DNA of 64,000 bases. Origin: Marinomonas ostreistagni (lineage in GTDB: Bacteria > Pseudomonadota > Gammaproteobacteria > Pseudomonadales > Marinomonadaceae). The position numbers and the translations under genes were made by a program. The stretch lies in contig NZ_JAEMUH010000018.1 in the NCBI RefSeq assembly GCF_016461785.1, positions 1 to 64,000 of the forward strand. Direction: 5' to 3'. A model generated the notes under the pieces. That model was given only the letters and a program-made list of their open reading frames with translations, was not told the origin of the DNA and searched no databases. Positions 48,443 through 56,364 of the stretch are shown in pieces (the stretch's first letter is position 1; each line of letters opens with the position of its first letter).

Positions 48443-48943
48443 ATGCTATCCCTAATCGTTGCCATGTCGACTAACCGTGTAATCGGTATTAACAATTCCC
48501 TACCTTGGCATCTGCCGAATGATCTTAAATACTTCAAGCAAGCGACCATGGGCAAGCCTATTGTGATGGGGCGCAACACCTTTGAATCAATTGGCAAGCC
48601 GCTTCCAGGTCGCCGTAATATTGTCATTAGCCGTAATCCAGATTACCAGCCAGAAGGTGTGGATGTTGTCGGTTCTTTGGAGGCAGCTATTCAATTGGGT
48701 GAAGACATTTGTCTTGTGGATGGTCAAGAAGAAGTGATGATTATCGGTGGCGCGCAAATCTATTCACTGGCCCTTGAACGCGCAGACCGCCTTTACATCA
48801 CCCACGTGGATGCAGAGATTGAAGGCGATGCATTCTTCCCAGAAGTAAACTGGGAAAACTATGAAAAGATTGGCGAAGAAGCATTTGCAGCGCAAGGGCC
48901 TAATCCTTACGACTACCGCTTTAGTATTTACCAAAAAGGCTAA
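48443..48943 (+). CDS. folA: Dihydrofolate reductase
   Basis: ATG 48443 follows GGAGAGAAA; the longer frame adds eight non-conserved residues. The 166-residue enzyme begins LSLIVAMSTNRVIGINNSLPWHLPNDLKYFK. It shows VMGRNTFESIGKPLPGR and IIGGAQIY, the NADPH and folate site motifs. It reduces dihydrofolate and is the trimethoprim target. yjbQ starts 3 bp after its stop. Confidence 0.96.
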   Translation: MLSLIVAMSTNRVIGINNSLPWHLPNDLKYFKQATMGKPIVMGRNTFESIGKPLPGRRNIVISRNPDYQPEGVDVVGSLEAAIQLGEDICLVDGQEEVMIIGGAQIYSLALERADRLYITHVDAEIEGDAFFPEVNWENYEKIGEEAFAAQGPNPYDYRFSIYQKG

Positions 48944-48946
48944 GCT

Positions 48947-49366
48947 ATGTGGTTGCAAAAAGAGATCAAGCTGTCACCGCGTAAGCGTGGCTTTCATCTG
49001 GTCACGGACGAGATCTTACGTCAGCTACCGGAGCTTCGAAAGCTCGATATAGGCTTGCTGAATGTCTTTATCAAGCATTCTTCTGCGTCATTGACCATCA
49101 ATGAAAACGCCGATCCTACGGTACGTGTTGACTTTGAAAGCTACTTTAATCATGCGGTGCCGGAGAACGAACCTTACTACCAGCATGTTTACGAAGGTAG
49201 CGACGACATGCCCGCGCACCTTAAGAGCAGCATTCTTGGTTCAAGTTTGAATATTCCCGTGACGAATGGGGATTTAAACTTAGGAATTTGGCAGGGGATT
49301 TACCTTTGTGAGCATCGTAATCATGGTGGCGCACGCAGCATTGTATTGACACTGCAGGGTGAATGA
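48947..49366 (+). CDS. yjbQ: YjbQ/UPF0047 family protein
   Basis: The 139-residue protein has the UPF0047 motifs GLLNVFIKHSSASLTINENADP, the histidine-bearing LKSSILGSSLNIPVTNG and WQGIYLCEHRNHGGAR. A thiamine-phosphate synthase activity has been reported for relatives, but the true role is unclear. It is tightly coupled to folA. Confidence 0.87.
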   Translation: MWLQKEIKLSPRKRGFHLVTDEILRQLPELRKLDIGLLNVFIKHSSASLTINENADPTVRVDFESYFNHAVPENEPYYQHVYEGSDDMPAHLKSSILGSSLNIPVTNGDLNLGIWQGIYLCEHRNHGGARSIVLTLQGE

Positions 49367-49382
49367 TCTGTTGCAAAAAACT

Positions 49383-49408
49383 AAAAAAGGAGCCGCGGCT
49401 CCTTTTTT
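49383..49408. terminator. Bidirectional terminator between yjbQ and PAS gene
   Basis: Perfect AAAAAAGGAGCC/GGCTCCTTTTTT. Complementarity extends outward through TAG/CTA and further into GCAAAA/TTTTGC, making an unusually long stem. Confidence 0.9.
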
Positions 49409-49428
49409 AGTTTTGCTTGAGATATGGG

Positions 49429-50652
49429 TTATTCTGCTATGGAAATAGCGACGCCTGATGTTCTGCCTTTTTCCACCGCTGAGTTAGCGCTTTGTGCCAG
49501 TTCTTCGATGGTTTCGCCGTCTTCAGGGAAAGTGGCTAAGCCGACACAAAGATTAAGGTGGCTAGCATCAGAGAACTCTAATACTTTTAGCTCTTCTTGG
49601 CTTGGTTTTAAGAAGCTATTAATCAACTTCTGAGCATCTTTCAAGCTGGTATTTGGTAATAATAACAACAGCTTATCTTGAGCAACACGGGCCAAAATAT
49701 CCGCCTCACGAATCTTCTTATAGATAAAGCGAGCAGACGTGTGGATCGCTGTGTTGCGCTGTTCTAAAGGCATGTCTGCAAGTAAGCCACGTGCATCCAG
49801 GTCAATTTTGGCCATGGTGAGTGGGGTGTATTGGCGACGAGCAAGACCAAGCTGTTTTGTAAAATGGGTCAACGCTGCACCGCGATTCAAAAGCCCAGTT
49901 AGTTCATCAAAAGTCGCTTGAGAACGCAAATGCTCCTCTAATGCTTTTTGGGAGCTTATATCCTCAATGAAGCCGATGATTTTAGCGACATTGCCACTGG
50001 AATCTTGGCTGTAGGTGCGTCCTCTCTCTCGTACCCAAATGTACTCATCGTTACCGCGTCGAATACGATATTCAGCTTCGTAATACCGTTGTTTGTGCTT
50101 GATGTGTTCTTGAATCGTACGCATCATTTTGGGTAGATCGTCTTTATGAACACGGCCGTGCCACCCTTCAGCACTGTGTGGCGTCTCTTCTAATGAGCAG
50201 CCCAGTAACGAGGCGATTGATTGTGAGCAGGAGATAGTATCACCCTCGATTTCCCACATCCAAATACCGGCTGAGGATTCAGTCAGTGCAAACTTAAGCA
50301 AAGTGTTTTCTGCGACACTAAAGTCCAAGTGCTCAGTATGGGAAATGTAACCCAGTATATGCTGGTCATCGAGCTCAATAATCGAAATCTCGGCACTTAA
50401 TGTACGGTCACCCACTTCAAGGCGTGCACTGATACGCTCCACTTCGCCCCGTTGTACCTTAGTAACAATCTCAGAGAGCTGAGATGATGCATCGTTTACA
50501 AGGCTGGACCAAGTATGTTGCCTCGCGGCCCCAACATTCAAGTAAAGATGCTCTAGGCTAGCATTGGCTGCTACGATATCACCGCTGCTGACTTCAGCAA
50601 CAAACGCTGGTGTCGGCATATGGTGAAAAGCAGTAGGAAAAGGGATTGACAT
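49429..50652 (-). CDS. PAS protein with degenerate GGDEF domain
   Basis: The 407-residue soluble protein has two PAS-like regions (about residues 8-105 and 118-235, the second with a PAC motif EYRIRRGNDEYIWVRERGR) and a GGDEF-like domain (about 243-405, opening FDELTGLLNRGAAL). The active-site motif is AQDKL at 324-328 instead of GGDEF, and the metal/GTP segment reads DLDARGLLADM instead of the usual DxDxFKxxND. It is therefore probably not a cyclase and may act as a sensor or scaffold. Confidence 0.82.
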   Translation of the reverse strand: MSIPFPTAFHHMPTPAFVAEVSSGDIVAANASLEHLYLNVGAARQHTWSSLVNDASSQLSEIVTKVQRGEVERISARLEVGDRTLSAEISIIELDDQHILGYISHTEHLDFSVAENTLLKFALTESSAGIWMWEIEGDTISCSQSIASLLGCSLEETPHSAEGWHGRVHKDDLPKMMRTIQEHIKHKQRYYEAEYRIRRGNDEYIWVRERGRTYSQDSSGNVAKIIGFIEDISSQKALEEHLRSQATFDELTGLLNRGAALTHFTKQLGLARRQYTPLTMAKIDLDARGLLADMPLEQRNTAIHTSARFIYKKIREADILARVAQDKLLLLLPNTSLKDAQKLINSFLKPSQEELKVLEFSDASHLNLCVGLATFPEDGETIEELAQSANSAVEKGRTSGVAISIAE

Positions 50653-50692
50653 TTTGGGCTCCTTATCAAGTCAGTATGCTCGCCTATGAGCG

Positions 50693-51535
50693 TTACTCTG
50701 GTGTAATCCAGCGTAGTTGAAAGTGTGCGTCTTGGTCTTCGGCCAACACGTCACTTAAATACGGTAGAAACGTTTCCGCTTCCTTTTCCAGTGTCCAAGG
50801 TGGATTAACAATGATCATGCCACTGCCTGCCATTCCGCGCTTGGTTTCTGTACCGCGAATATTTAATTCTAGTAACAATGTATTTCTAATTTTGGTTGCT
50901 TCGACGGCATTCAGCAACTGATCCGCTTGGCGTCTATTTAACACAGGATACCATATTGCGTAAGTGCCTTGTGAAAAACGCTTATGGCCTTCCTCTAATG
51001 CTTTTACTACCTTCTGGTAATCTGTTTTGACTTCATATGGTGGGTCCATCAATACAAAACCACGCTTCTGTGGCGGTGGCAGCATGGATTTAACCGCTTG
51101 GAAACCATCCTCTTTTACCACATTTGCGACTCTTTTTTTGGGGAAAAGTGAAGCAAGTAGTGGGTAGTCGTTTGGGTGCAGTTCACATAAGTGCAGTTTG
51201 TCTTTCTGGCGCAGATAGTGATTCACCACCATAGGGCTACCAGGATAAACGTTAAGTTTAGCTTCTGGGTTCAAGTCTTTGACAAGGTCGACAAATTGCT
51301 CAAGAGGCTCAGGCAAATCGTTGCGTTCCATCAAACGACTGATACCCGTGTCATATTCTTGGTTCAATTGGGCTTGATCTGATGCTAGCTCGTATAAACC
51401 AATGCCCGCATGGGTATCAAGGTAGAAAAACGGTGCGTCTTTCTTGGTTAAGTGTTGGCAAACTTGGCTCACAACCAAGTGCTTCAATATATCGGCATGG
51501 TTGCCGGCATGGTAAATGTGTCGATAACTTAGCAT
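50693..51535 (-). CDS. rlmJ: 23S rRNA m6A2030 methyltransferase RlmJ
   Basis: The 280-residue enzyme starts MLSYRHIYHAGNHADILKH, as family members do. It has the SAM-binding YLDTHAGIGLYEL, the catalytic VLMDPPYE and the KRGMAGSGMIIVNPPW region. It methylates A2030 of 23S rRNA. It follows ilvD on the same strand, but a terminator separates them. Confidence 0.94.
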   Translation of the reverse strand: MLSYRHIYHAGNHADILKHLVVSQVCQHLTKKDAPFFYLDTHAGIGLYELASDQAQLNQEYDTGISRLMERNDLPEPLEQFVDLVKDLNPEAKLNVYPGSPMVVNHYLRQKDKLHLCELHPNDYPLLASLFPKKRVANVVKEDGFQAVKSMLPPPQKRGFVLMDPPYEVKTDYQKVVKALEEGHKRFSQGTYAIWYPVLNRRQADQLLNAVEATKIRNTLLLELNIRGTETKRGMAGSGMIIVNPPWTLEKEAETFLPYLSDVLAEDQDAHFQLRWITPE

Positions 51536-51553
51536 TGTATTGTGTCCAATATC

Positions 51554-51590
51554 ATTAAAAAAGCCGTTCCTCAGGTTAAGGAACGGCTTT
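51554..51590 (-). terminator. Terminator after ilvD
   Basis: Read on the minus strand: stem AAAGCCGTTCC with its complement, loop of 9 nt, then TTTTTT. Confidence 0.85.
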
Positions 51591-51609
51591 GGGGTTGTGT
51601 CAGTATGAA

Positions 51610-53454
51610 TTAATCAAGCTGATCGAGATCGCGTACCGCACCTTTATCTGCGCTTGTTGCGAAGTGTGCATATATTTTCAGAGCTGGCGATACTTTACGA
51701 GGACGAAGTTCAGCAGGTTTCCATGCGTCTGCGCCTTTCGCTTCCATCGCTGCACGACGAGCGGCTAGTTCTTCGTCAGATAGCAATACGTTGATGGAAC
51801 GGTTAGGAATGTCGATCAAGATACGATCGCCATTTTCCACTAGTCCGATAGCACCACCCGCAGCGGCTTCCGGAGAAACGTGACCAATGGATAGACCCGA
51901 TGTACCACCAGAGAAACGACCGTCTGTTAGTAGGGCACAGGCTTTGCCTAAACCTTTAGACTTGATGTAAGACGTTGGGTATAGCATTTCTTGCATACCA
52001 GGGCCGCCTTTAGGGCCTTCGTAACGAACGATAACGATGTCACCAGCTTCCACTTTGTCTGCCAAAATGTTGCTTACCGCTTCGTCTTGAGATTCTGTTA
52101 CGTGGGCACGACCTTCGAATACAAGGATCGACTCGTCTACACCAGCACTCTTAACCACACAGCCATCTAGAGCGATGTTACCGTAAAGAACCGCTAGACC
52201 GCCTTCTAGAGAGAAAGCGTTTTCTAGGGAACGGATACAGCCGTTAGCACGGTCACCGTCAAGTGTTGGCCAGCGGCAATCCTGACTAAATGCTACCTGT
52301 GTTGGGATACCGCCAGGGCCTGCTTTGTAGAATTCCACCACTTCAGGTGTTGGTGATTCCATGATGTCCCACTTTTTTAGGCCATCCAGCATGGTATCAG
52401 AATGAACTGTATGTACTTGGTTGTGCAGTGCGCCAGCGCGATTCAATTCACCTAGTAGACCAAAGATGCCACCAGCGCGGTGTACGTCTTCAATATGATA
52501 TTTTTGCGTGTTCGGTGCCACTTTACATAGCTGCGGCACTTTGCGAGAAAGACGGTCGATGTCTTTCATTGTGAAGTCTACACCCGCTTCACGAGCCATC
52601 GCTAGCAAGTGTAGGATAGTGTTAGTAGAGCCACCCATAGCGATATCTAGAGTCATCGCGTTTTCGAACGCCTCGAATGTCGCGATAGAACGTGGTAGCC
52701 ACTTCTCTTCGTCTTTTTCGTAGTAGTTCTTAGTGATTTCAACAATGCGGCGACCTGCTTCAAGGAACAGACGTTCACGGTCAGCGTGTGTTGCAACGAC
52801 AGTACCGTTACCTGGAAGACTTAGACCAAGAGCTTCGGTTAGACAGTTCATAGAGTTCGCGGTGAACATACCAGAACATGAACCACATGTTGGACAAGCT
52901 GAGCGCTCAATTTCGGCAACGACTTCATCAGAAACACTGTCATCTGCTGCGATAACCATGGCATCAACTAGGTCAAGCTTGTGTTCAGAAAGCTTAGTTT
53001 TACCCGCTTCCATTGGGCCACCAGAGACGAAAATTACTGGAATGTTTAGGCGCAGAGCTGCCATCAACATCCCCGGTGTGATTTTGTCACAGTTAGAGAT
53101 ACACACTAGGGCATCCGCGCAGTGCGCATTGACCATGTACTCTACTGAATCAGCAATAAGGTCGCGTGAAGGTAGGCTGTAAAGCATGCCGTCATGACCC
53201 ATAGCAATGCCATCATCCACAGCAATTGTGTTAAATTCTTTTGCAACACCACCCGCGGCTTCGATCTCACGGCAGACAAGCTGTCCAAGGTCTTTTAGGT
53301 GAACGTGCCCTGGTACAAACTGCGTGAATGAGTTGGCAACTGCGATAATTGGTTTATGAAAGTCCTCGTCCTTCATGCCTGTTGCACGCCATAGGGCGCG
53401 AGCACCGGCCATATTACGGCCGCCAGTGGAAGTTTTGGAGCGGTATGTTGGCAT
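51610..53454 (-). CDS. ilvD: Dihydroxy-acid dehydratase IlvD
   Basis: ATG 53454 gives the family start [20 protein letters not shown], with GGGGA six bases upstream; the in-frame GTG at 53466 is rejected. The 614-residue enzyme has the iron-sulfur cysteines in [12 protein letters not shown] and [16 protein letters not shown], and the late [20 protein letters not shown]. It makes the 2-keto acids in valine, leucine and isoleucine synthesis. No leader peptide or attenuator is seen in the 158 bp gap upstream. Confidence 0.97.
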   Translation of the reverse strand: MPTYRSKTSTGGRNMAGARALWRATGMKDEDFHKPIIAVANSFTQFVPGHVHLKDLGQLVCREIEAAGGVAKEFNTIAVDDGIAMGHDGMLYSLPSRDLIADSVEYMVNAHCADALVCISNCDKITPGMLMAALRLNIPVIFVSGGPMEAGKTKLSEHKLDLVDAMVIAADDSVSDEVVAEIERSACPTCGSCSGMFTANSMNCLTEALGLSLPGNGTVVATHADRERLFLEAGRRIVEITKNYYEKDEEKWLPRSIATFEAFENAMTLDIAMGGSTNTILHLLAMAREAGVDFTMKDIDRLSRKVPQLCKVAPNTQKYHIEDVHRAGGIFGLLGELNRAGALHNQVHTVHSDTMLDGLKKWDIMESPTPEVVEFYKAGPGGIPTQVAFSQDCRWPTLDGDRANGCIRSLENAFSLEGGLAVLYGNIALDGCVVKSAGVDESILVFEGRAHVTESQDEAVSNILADKVEAGDIVIVRYEGPKGGPGMQEMLYPTSYIKSKGLGKACALLTDGRFSGGTSGLSIGHVSPEAAAGGAIGLVENGDRILIDIPNRSINVLLSDEELAARRAAMEAKGADAWKPAELRPRKVSPALKIYAHFATSADKGAVRDLDQLD

Positions 53455-53612
53455 TTGTATCCCCACAATTTATTTTGCTTTCTTTATCTGCTCATGTTAA
53501 CAATTTTATTGCCCTCGCCCAAAGCGAAATTTGGCAATATACTGCGTAAATAAAAGCTAGATTGATGCACTTTTATTAAAGTGCAGCTAATGATGAAAGG
53601 TATCTAGAATAT

Positions 53613-54815
53613 ATGATGTATCACAATGTCGCGCTAGCTCGACAACCAATCGTTGACAATTCTTTATCTACGTTTGGTTATGAGCTGTTGTATCGCCGTG
53701 ACGTACGAGCCAATAGTGCTGATGTTTACGATCAAGTTGGGGCGACGGCTCAAGTGATTACGGCATGTTTGCTAGACCTTGGATTGCACAACATCGTGGG
53801 TACTGGCAAAGCCTTTGTGAATTTCCCTCGTGGATACCTAGTCAACCCAAGTGGCGTACCCTTGCCGAAAGATCATACTGTGATTGAAGTATTAGAGAAT
53901 GCTGGCTTTGATGCTGTGCTATTAGCTTCGCTTCGACGCTGGCAAAATGCTGGTTTCAAAATCGCTTTGGATGACTTTGTTTTTGAGCCAAAGCTTGCAC
54001 CTTTTGTGGAGGTTGCGGAATACGTTAAACTCGACATTTTAGCGTTAGGAAAAGATGCATTCCACCAGCAAGTAGAAGCATTACGTCCTTATGATGTAAA
54101 AATCATTGCTGAGAAAATTGAGACTTGGGAAGACTACCACTTTGCAAAGCTGCTTGAAGTAGATTATTACCAAGGCTATTTTTTTGAAAAGCCGCAAGCA
54201 TTGTCTAAAAAGGCTTCCAGCGTTAATCAGATGACGTTGCTTCAGCTGATGGCCTCATTGATGAAAGCCAGTGACATGTCGATTGCTGAACTGGAAAATA
54301 TTGTAAGCCAAGACATTGGCTTGGTTCATAAGTTACTTAAATATTTAAATTCTCCTCTTATGGGGTTGGTTGCATCGGTTGATTCATTACGCTTAGCCAT
54401 TATGTTGATTGGCACGGAGCAACTTAAATCCATCACGAATTTACTACTGATGTCAGAAATGACGGCAGATCGAGAAGTGCTTCAGGGGCAGGTTTTACTT
54501 CGTGCGAAACATGCTGAGTTATTCGCTCAATCGCAACAGTATGCGAATGAAGACCGTTACTTCTTAGCCGGCATGCTGTCTATGATTGATGTATGTGTTG
54601 GTGTTGATCTAGAAGATATCTTATCAGAGTTACCTCTCCCACTTGAGTTCACAGGGGCCATATTAGAGCGGTCGGGACGTGTCGGTTATACACTGGACCT
54701 GATCGAGGCCTATGAAAAGAATCGTCCTATTAAGTCTGAAGAGGATATGAAGATTCTGGCTCAGACATACGCTGAAGCAGTTAAGTGGGTAGAAAGTTTT
54801 CGAGCAACGTTTTAA
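53613..54815 (+). CDS. EAL-HDOD signalling protein
   Basis: The 400-residue protein joins an EAL-like domain (about residues 5-200) to an HDOD domain (about 205-395). EAL reads ELL (Glu24), yet most active-site residues are present: Asn70, Glu92, Asp120-Asp121, Lys139/Asp141, Glu167 and Gln187 in YYQGYFFEKP. This is the YuxH/CdgJ type, usually a c-di-GMP-linked regulator of motility; activity cannot be decided from sequence. The ribosome site is poor. It lies directly upstream of the tandem sRNA locus. Confidence 0.87.
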   Translation: MMYHNVALARQPIVDNSLSTFGYELLYRRDVRANSADVYDQVGATAQVITACLLDLGLHNIVGTGKAFVNFPRGYLVNPSGVPLPKDHTVIEVLENAGFDAVLLASLRRWQNAGFKIALDDFVFEPKLAPFVEVAEYVKLDILALGKDAFHQQVEALRPYDVKIIAEKIETWEDYHFAKLLEVDYYQGYFFEKPQALSKKASSVNQMTLLQLMASLMKASDMSIAELENIVSQDIGLVHKLLKYLNSPLMGLVASVDSLRLAIMLIGTEQLKSITNLLLMSEMTADREVLQGQVLLRAKHAELFAQSQQYANEDRYFLAGMLSMIDVCVGVDLEDILSELPLPLEFTGAILERSGRVGYTLDLIEAYEKNRPIKSEEDMKILAQTYAEAVKWVESFRATF

Positions 54816-54884
54816 CAATTGTTGATGGTTCGTTCTAACTTTCGATTAAACCTCGTATCAAGATTTAATCCTGACCAAATGGAT

Positions 54885-54902
54885 TGTAGGGAATTCCTGA
54901 CA
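54885..54902 (+). promoter_or_regulatory. GacA-type upstream activating sequence, copy 1
   Basis: TGTAGG-N6-CTGACA, two mismatches from the GacA/UvrY palindrome TGTAAG-N6-CTTACA. It is centred about 155 bp upstream of the predicted RNA start. The second copy of the locus has the same element at an offset of exactly 549 bp. Confidence 0.65.
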
Positions 54903-55015
54903 TTGCTGTAAGACTTTTCAGTAATACTAAGCGATTTATGGAAAATTCATGGACGAAAACATCTAATTTGTTGATTGTTAAAAACAAATTTTTAGTTTTA
55001 TTAATTTGTATAAAG

Positions 55016-55043
55016 TTGCAAGAAATTTGAATTAGGGTACATT
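55016..55043 (+). promoter_or_regulatory. Sigma70-like promoter of sRNA copy 1
   Basis: TTGCAA, 16-bp spacer, TACATT. The -10 box lies 13 bp before GGGAGCTC, exactly as in copy 2, which supports the assignment and a start near 55050. Confidence 0.65.
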
Positions 55044-55049
55044 TAATTC

Positions 55050-55302
55050 ATCTAGAGGGAGCTCAGGGATTGAGATCGCACATAGAGGTGCAGCAAAGCA
55101 CGGAGCTTTGTAAGATAACTGGAGTAGAGTGATTGGATCACTTGAAGACGGATTTTGACAGGACAAACAGACTCTACGGAATAGAGTTACAGGCCAAGGT
55201 GGCAAGTTATGGACTGACTGCGATGGACTCGCATACTCATGGATTGAGCGCTTTAAAGGACTAAAGCAAAAACGGGGCAGCTTAGGCTGCCCTTTTCTTT
55301 TT
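55050..55302 (+). ncRNA. rsmZ: CsrB/RsmZ-type CsrA-sequestering sRNA, copy 1
   Basis: No reading frame covers this stretch. The predicted transcript of about 250 nt holds 12 GGA motifs. Several sit in hairpin loops: AAAGC-ACGGA-GCTTT, AGTGA-TTGGA-TCACT, ACTCTA-CGGAA-TAGAGT and TGCGA-TGGAC-TCGCA. This is how CsrB/RsmZ RNAs bind and titrate CsrA/RsmA. It ends in a stem GGGCAGC/GCTGCCC with a T-rich tail (55275-55302). The locus adjoins fdxA-mutS-pncC-recA, as rsmZ does in Pseudomonas. The exact 5' end is inferred; the symbol is by position and architecture. Confidence 0.82.
55275..55302 (+). terminator. Terminator of sRNA copy 1
   Basis: Stem GGGCAGC/GCTGCCC, loop TTAG, then TTTTCTTTTT. Confidence 0.88.
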
Positions 55303-55433
55303 CTGCTTCAATAGATAACCACATTATCGAATCAAGGTTGACCATGATCATGGTCTCTTTTTCTGTTCGGAAATTTTAAAATTGATCAATCCATCCCTTA
55401 TTTTTTTAATGATTAGCTCCTAGCAAATAAAGT

Positions 55434-55451
55434 TGTAAGGCAAATCTGACA
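55434..55451 (+). promoter_or_regulatory. GacA-type upstream activating sequence, copy 2
   Basis: TGTAAG-N6-CTGACA matches the GacA/UvrY consensus TGTAAG-N6-CTTACA at 11 of 12 positions. It is centred about 157 bp before the predicted start of the second RNA. Confidence 0.75.
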
Positions 55452-55565
55452 TGAGCGTAAGGAATTTCGGTAATATGCAAGGAATAACGGAAAATTGATC
55501 GGTAAAAAATCCTAAATTATTGAATTTATTATAAATAGTATGTTTTTTGCTGTTTCTCTAGTGAG

Positions 55566-55593
55566 TTGAAAGTTTCTCTGGATGAGGTAAATT
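55566..55593 (+). promoter_or_regulatory. Sigma70-like promoter of sRNA copy 2
   Basis: TTGAAA, 16-bp spacer, TAAATT, with the same geometry as copy 1. Confidence 0.7.
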
Positions 55594-55599
55594 AAAGAC

Positions 55600-55847
55600 A
55601 TCCAAAGGGAGCTCATGGATTGAGAAGCACAGAGAAGTGCAGCAAAGCAAGAAGCTTTGAGGGATAGCTGGATTGAAGTACGGATCACTTCGAAGACGGA
55701 TTTTACAGGATAAGCAGCTTGAGGGACTCAAGCGTAGGCCAAAGATGGCAAGTTACGGATTAACGGCGACGGATTCGCATCTTCAAGGACCGAGCGCTTT
55801 AACGGAATAGAGCAAAAAAACAGGCAGCCTAGGCTGCCTTTTTCTTT
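55600..55847 (+). ncRNA. rsmZ: CsrB/RsmZ-type CsrA-sequestering sRNA, copy 2
   Basis: A diverged tandem duplicate of the RNA at 55050, offset by 550 bp. It shares the 5' GGGAGCTCA(G/T)GGATTGAG, the central GAAGACGGATTTT and the 3' GAGCGCTTTAA blocks. It also has 12 GGA motifs; loops include GCTTGAG-GGA-CTCAAGC, GCGA-CGGAT-TCGC and GCTTTA-ACGGA-ATAGAGC. Some stems changed on both sides relative to copy 1 while the GGA loop stayed, which argues for a selected RNA structure. It ends in a terminator at 55822-55847. Confidence 0.82.
55822..55847 (+). terminator. Terminator of sRNA copy 2
   Basis: Stem AGGCAGC/GCTGCCT with loop CTAG and TTTTTCTTT tail. Confidence 0.88.
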
Positions 55848-55882
55848 GCCTGCGATTTATCAAGTCATCTTTCCCCAAGCAT

Positions 55883-55904
55883 AAAAAAAGCAGCCGAAGC
55901 TGCT
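55883..55904 (-). terminator. Terminator after fdxA
   Basis: On the minus strand: AGCAGC-TTCG-GCTGCT followed by seven T. The UUCG tetraloop makes this stem very stable. Confidence 0.85.
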
Positions 55905-55924
55905 TCTTTTAAAGCGTCTCAAAC

Positions 55925-56248
55925 TTAGCGCTCTAGGTGCTCAAGCTTGTCTTCAACGCCGTCCCATTCCGCTGCATCTGGCAGTGCGTCTTTTTGCTCT
56001 GTAATGTTTGGCCAAATCAGAGATAGTTCTTGGTTTAGCTCAACGAACACTTCTTGACCGTCTGGTAGTTCGTCTTCAGAGAAGATTGCGCCAGCAGGAC
56101 ATTCAGGTTCACACAGTGCACAGTCGATACACTCATCAGGGTTAATCGCTAGAAAGTTTGGACCTTCGTAAAAACAATCAACTGGGCAAACTTCAACACA
56201 ATCAGTGTATTTACAACGGATACAGTTGTCAGTAACGATGAAAGCCAT
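55925..56248 (-). CDS. fdxA: 7Fe ferredoxin FdxA
   Basis: The 107-residue protein has the two cluster motifs of the seven-iron ferredoxins: [17 protein letters not shown] near the start (3Fe-4S plus one 4Fe ligand) and [12 protein letters not shown] for the 4Fe-4S cluster. A C-terminal extension ends in LEHLER. It carries electrons at low potential; the partner is unknown. Gene order with mutS and the adjacent sRNA locus matches Pseudomonas. Confidence 0.95.
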   Translation of the reverse strand: MAFIVTDNCIRCKYTDCVEVCPVDCFYEGPNFLAINPDECIDCALCEPECPAGAIFSEDELPDGQEVFVELNQELSLIWPNITEQKDALPDAAEWDGVEDKLEHLER

Positions 56249-56364
56249 TCGACTTCTCTCCTAGAATCAGTTCAAAATTTTGCCAGTATTTTAGTGGCAT
56301 AGACTGTATAGCGGCAAGGAACAATTGGCCGTACCGCTAAATTTTCTGATCTTAGCTTATGCAG

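Noticed and set aside
52733..53182. 149-codon plus-strand frame opposite ilvD
   Set aside because: Antisense to the most conserved cysteine-bearing part of IlvD; Arg/Ser-rich product without domain or ribosome site.
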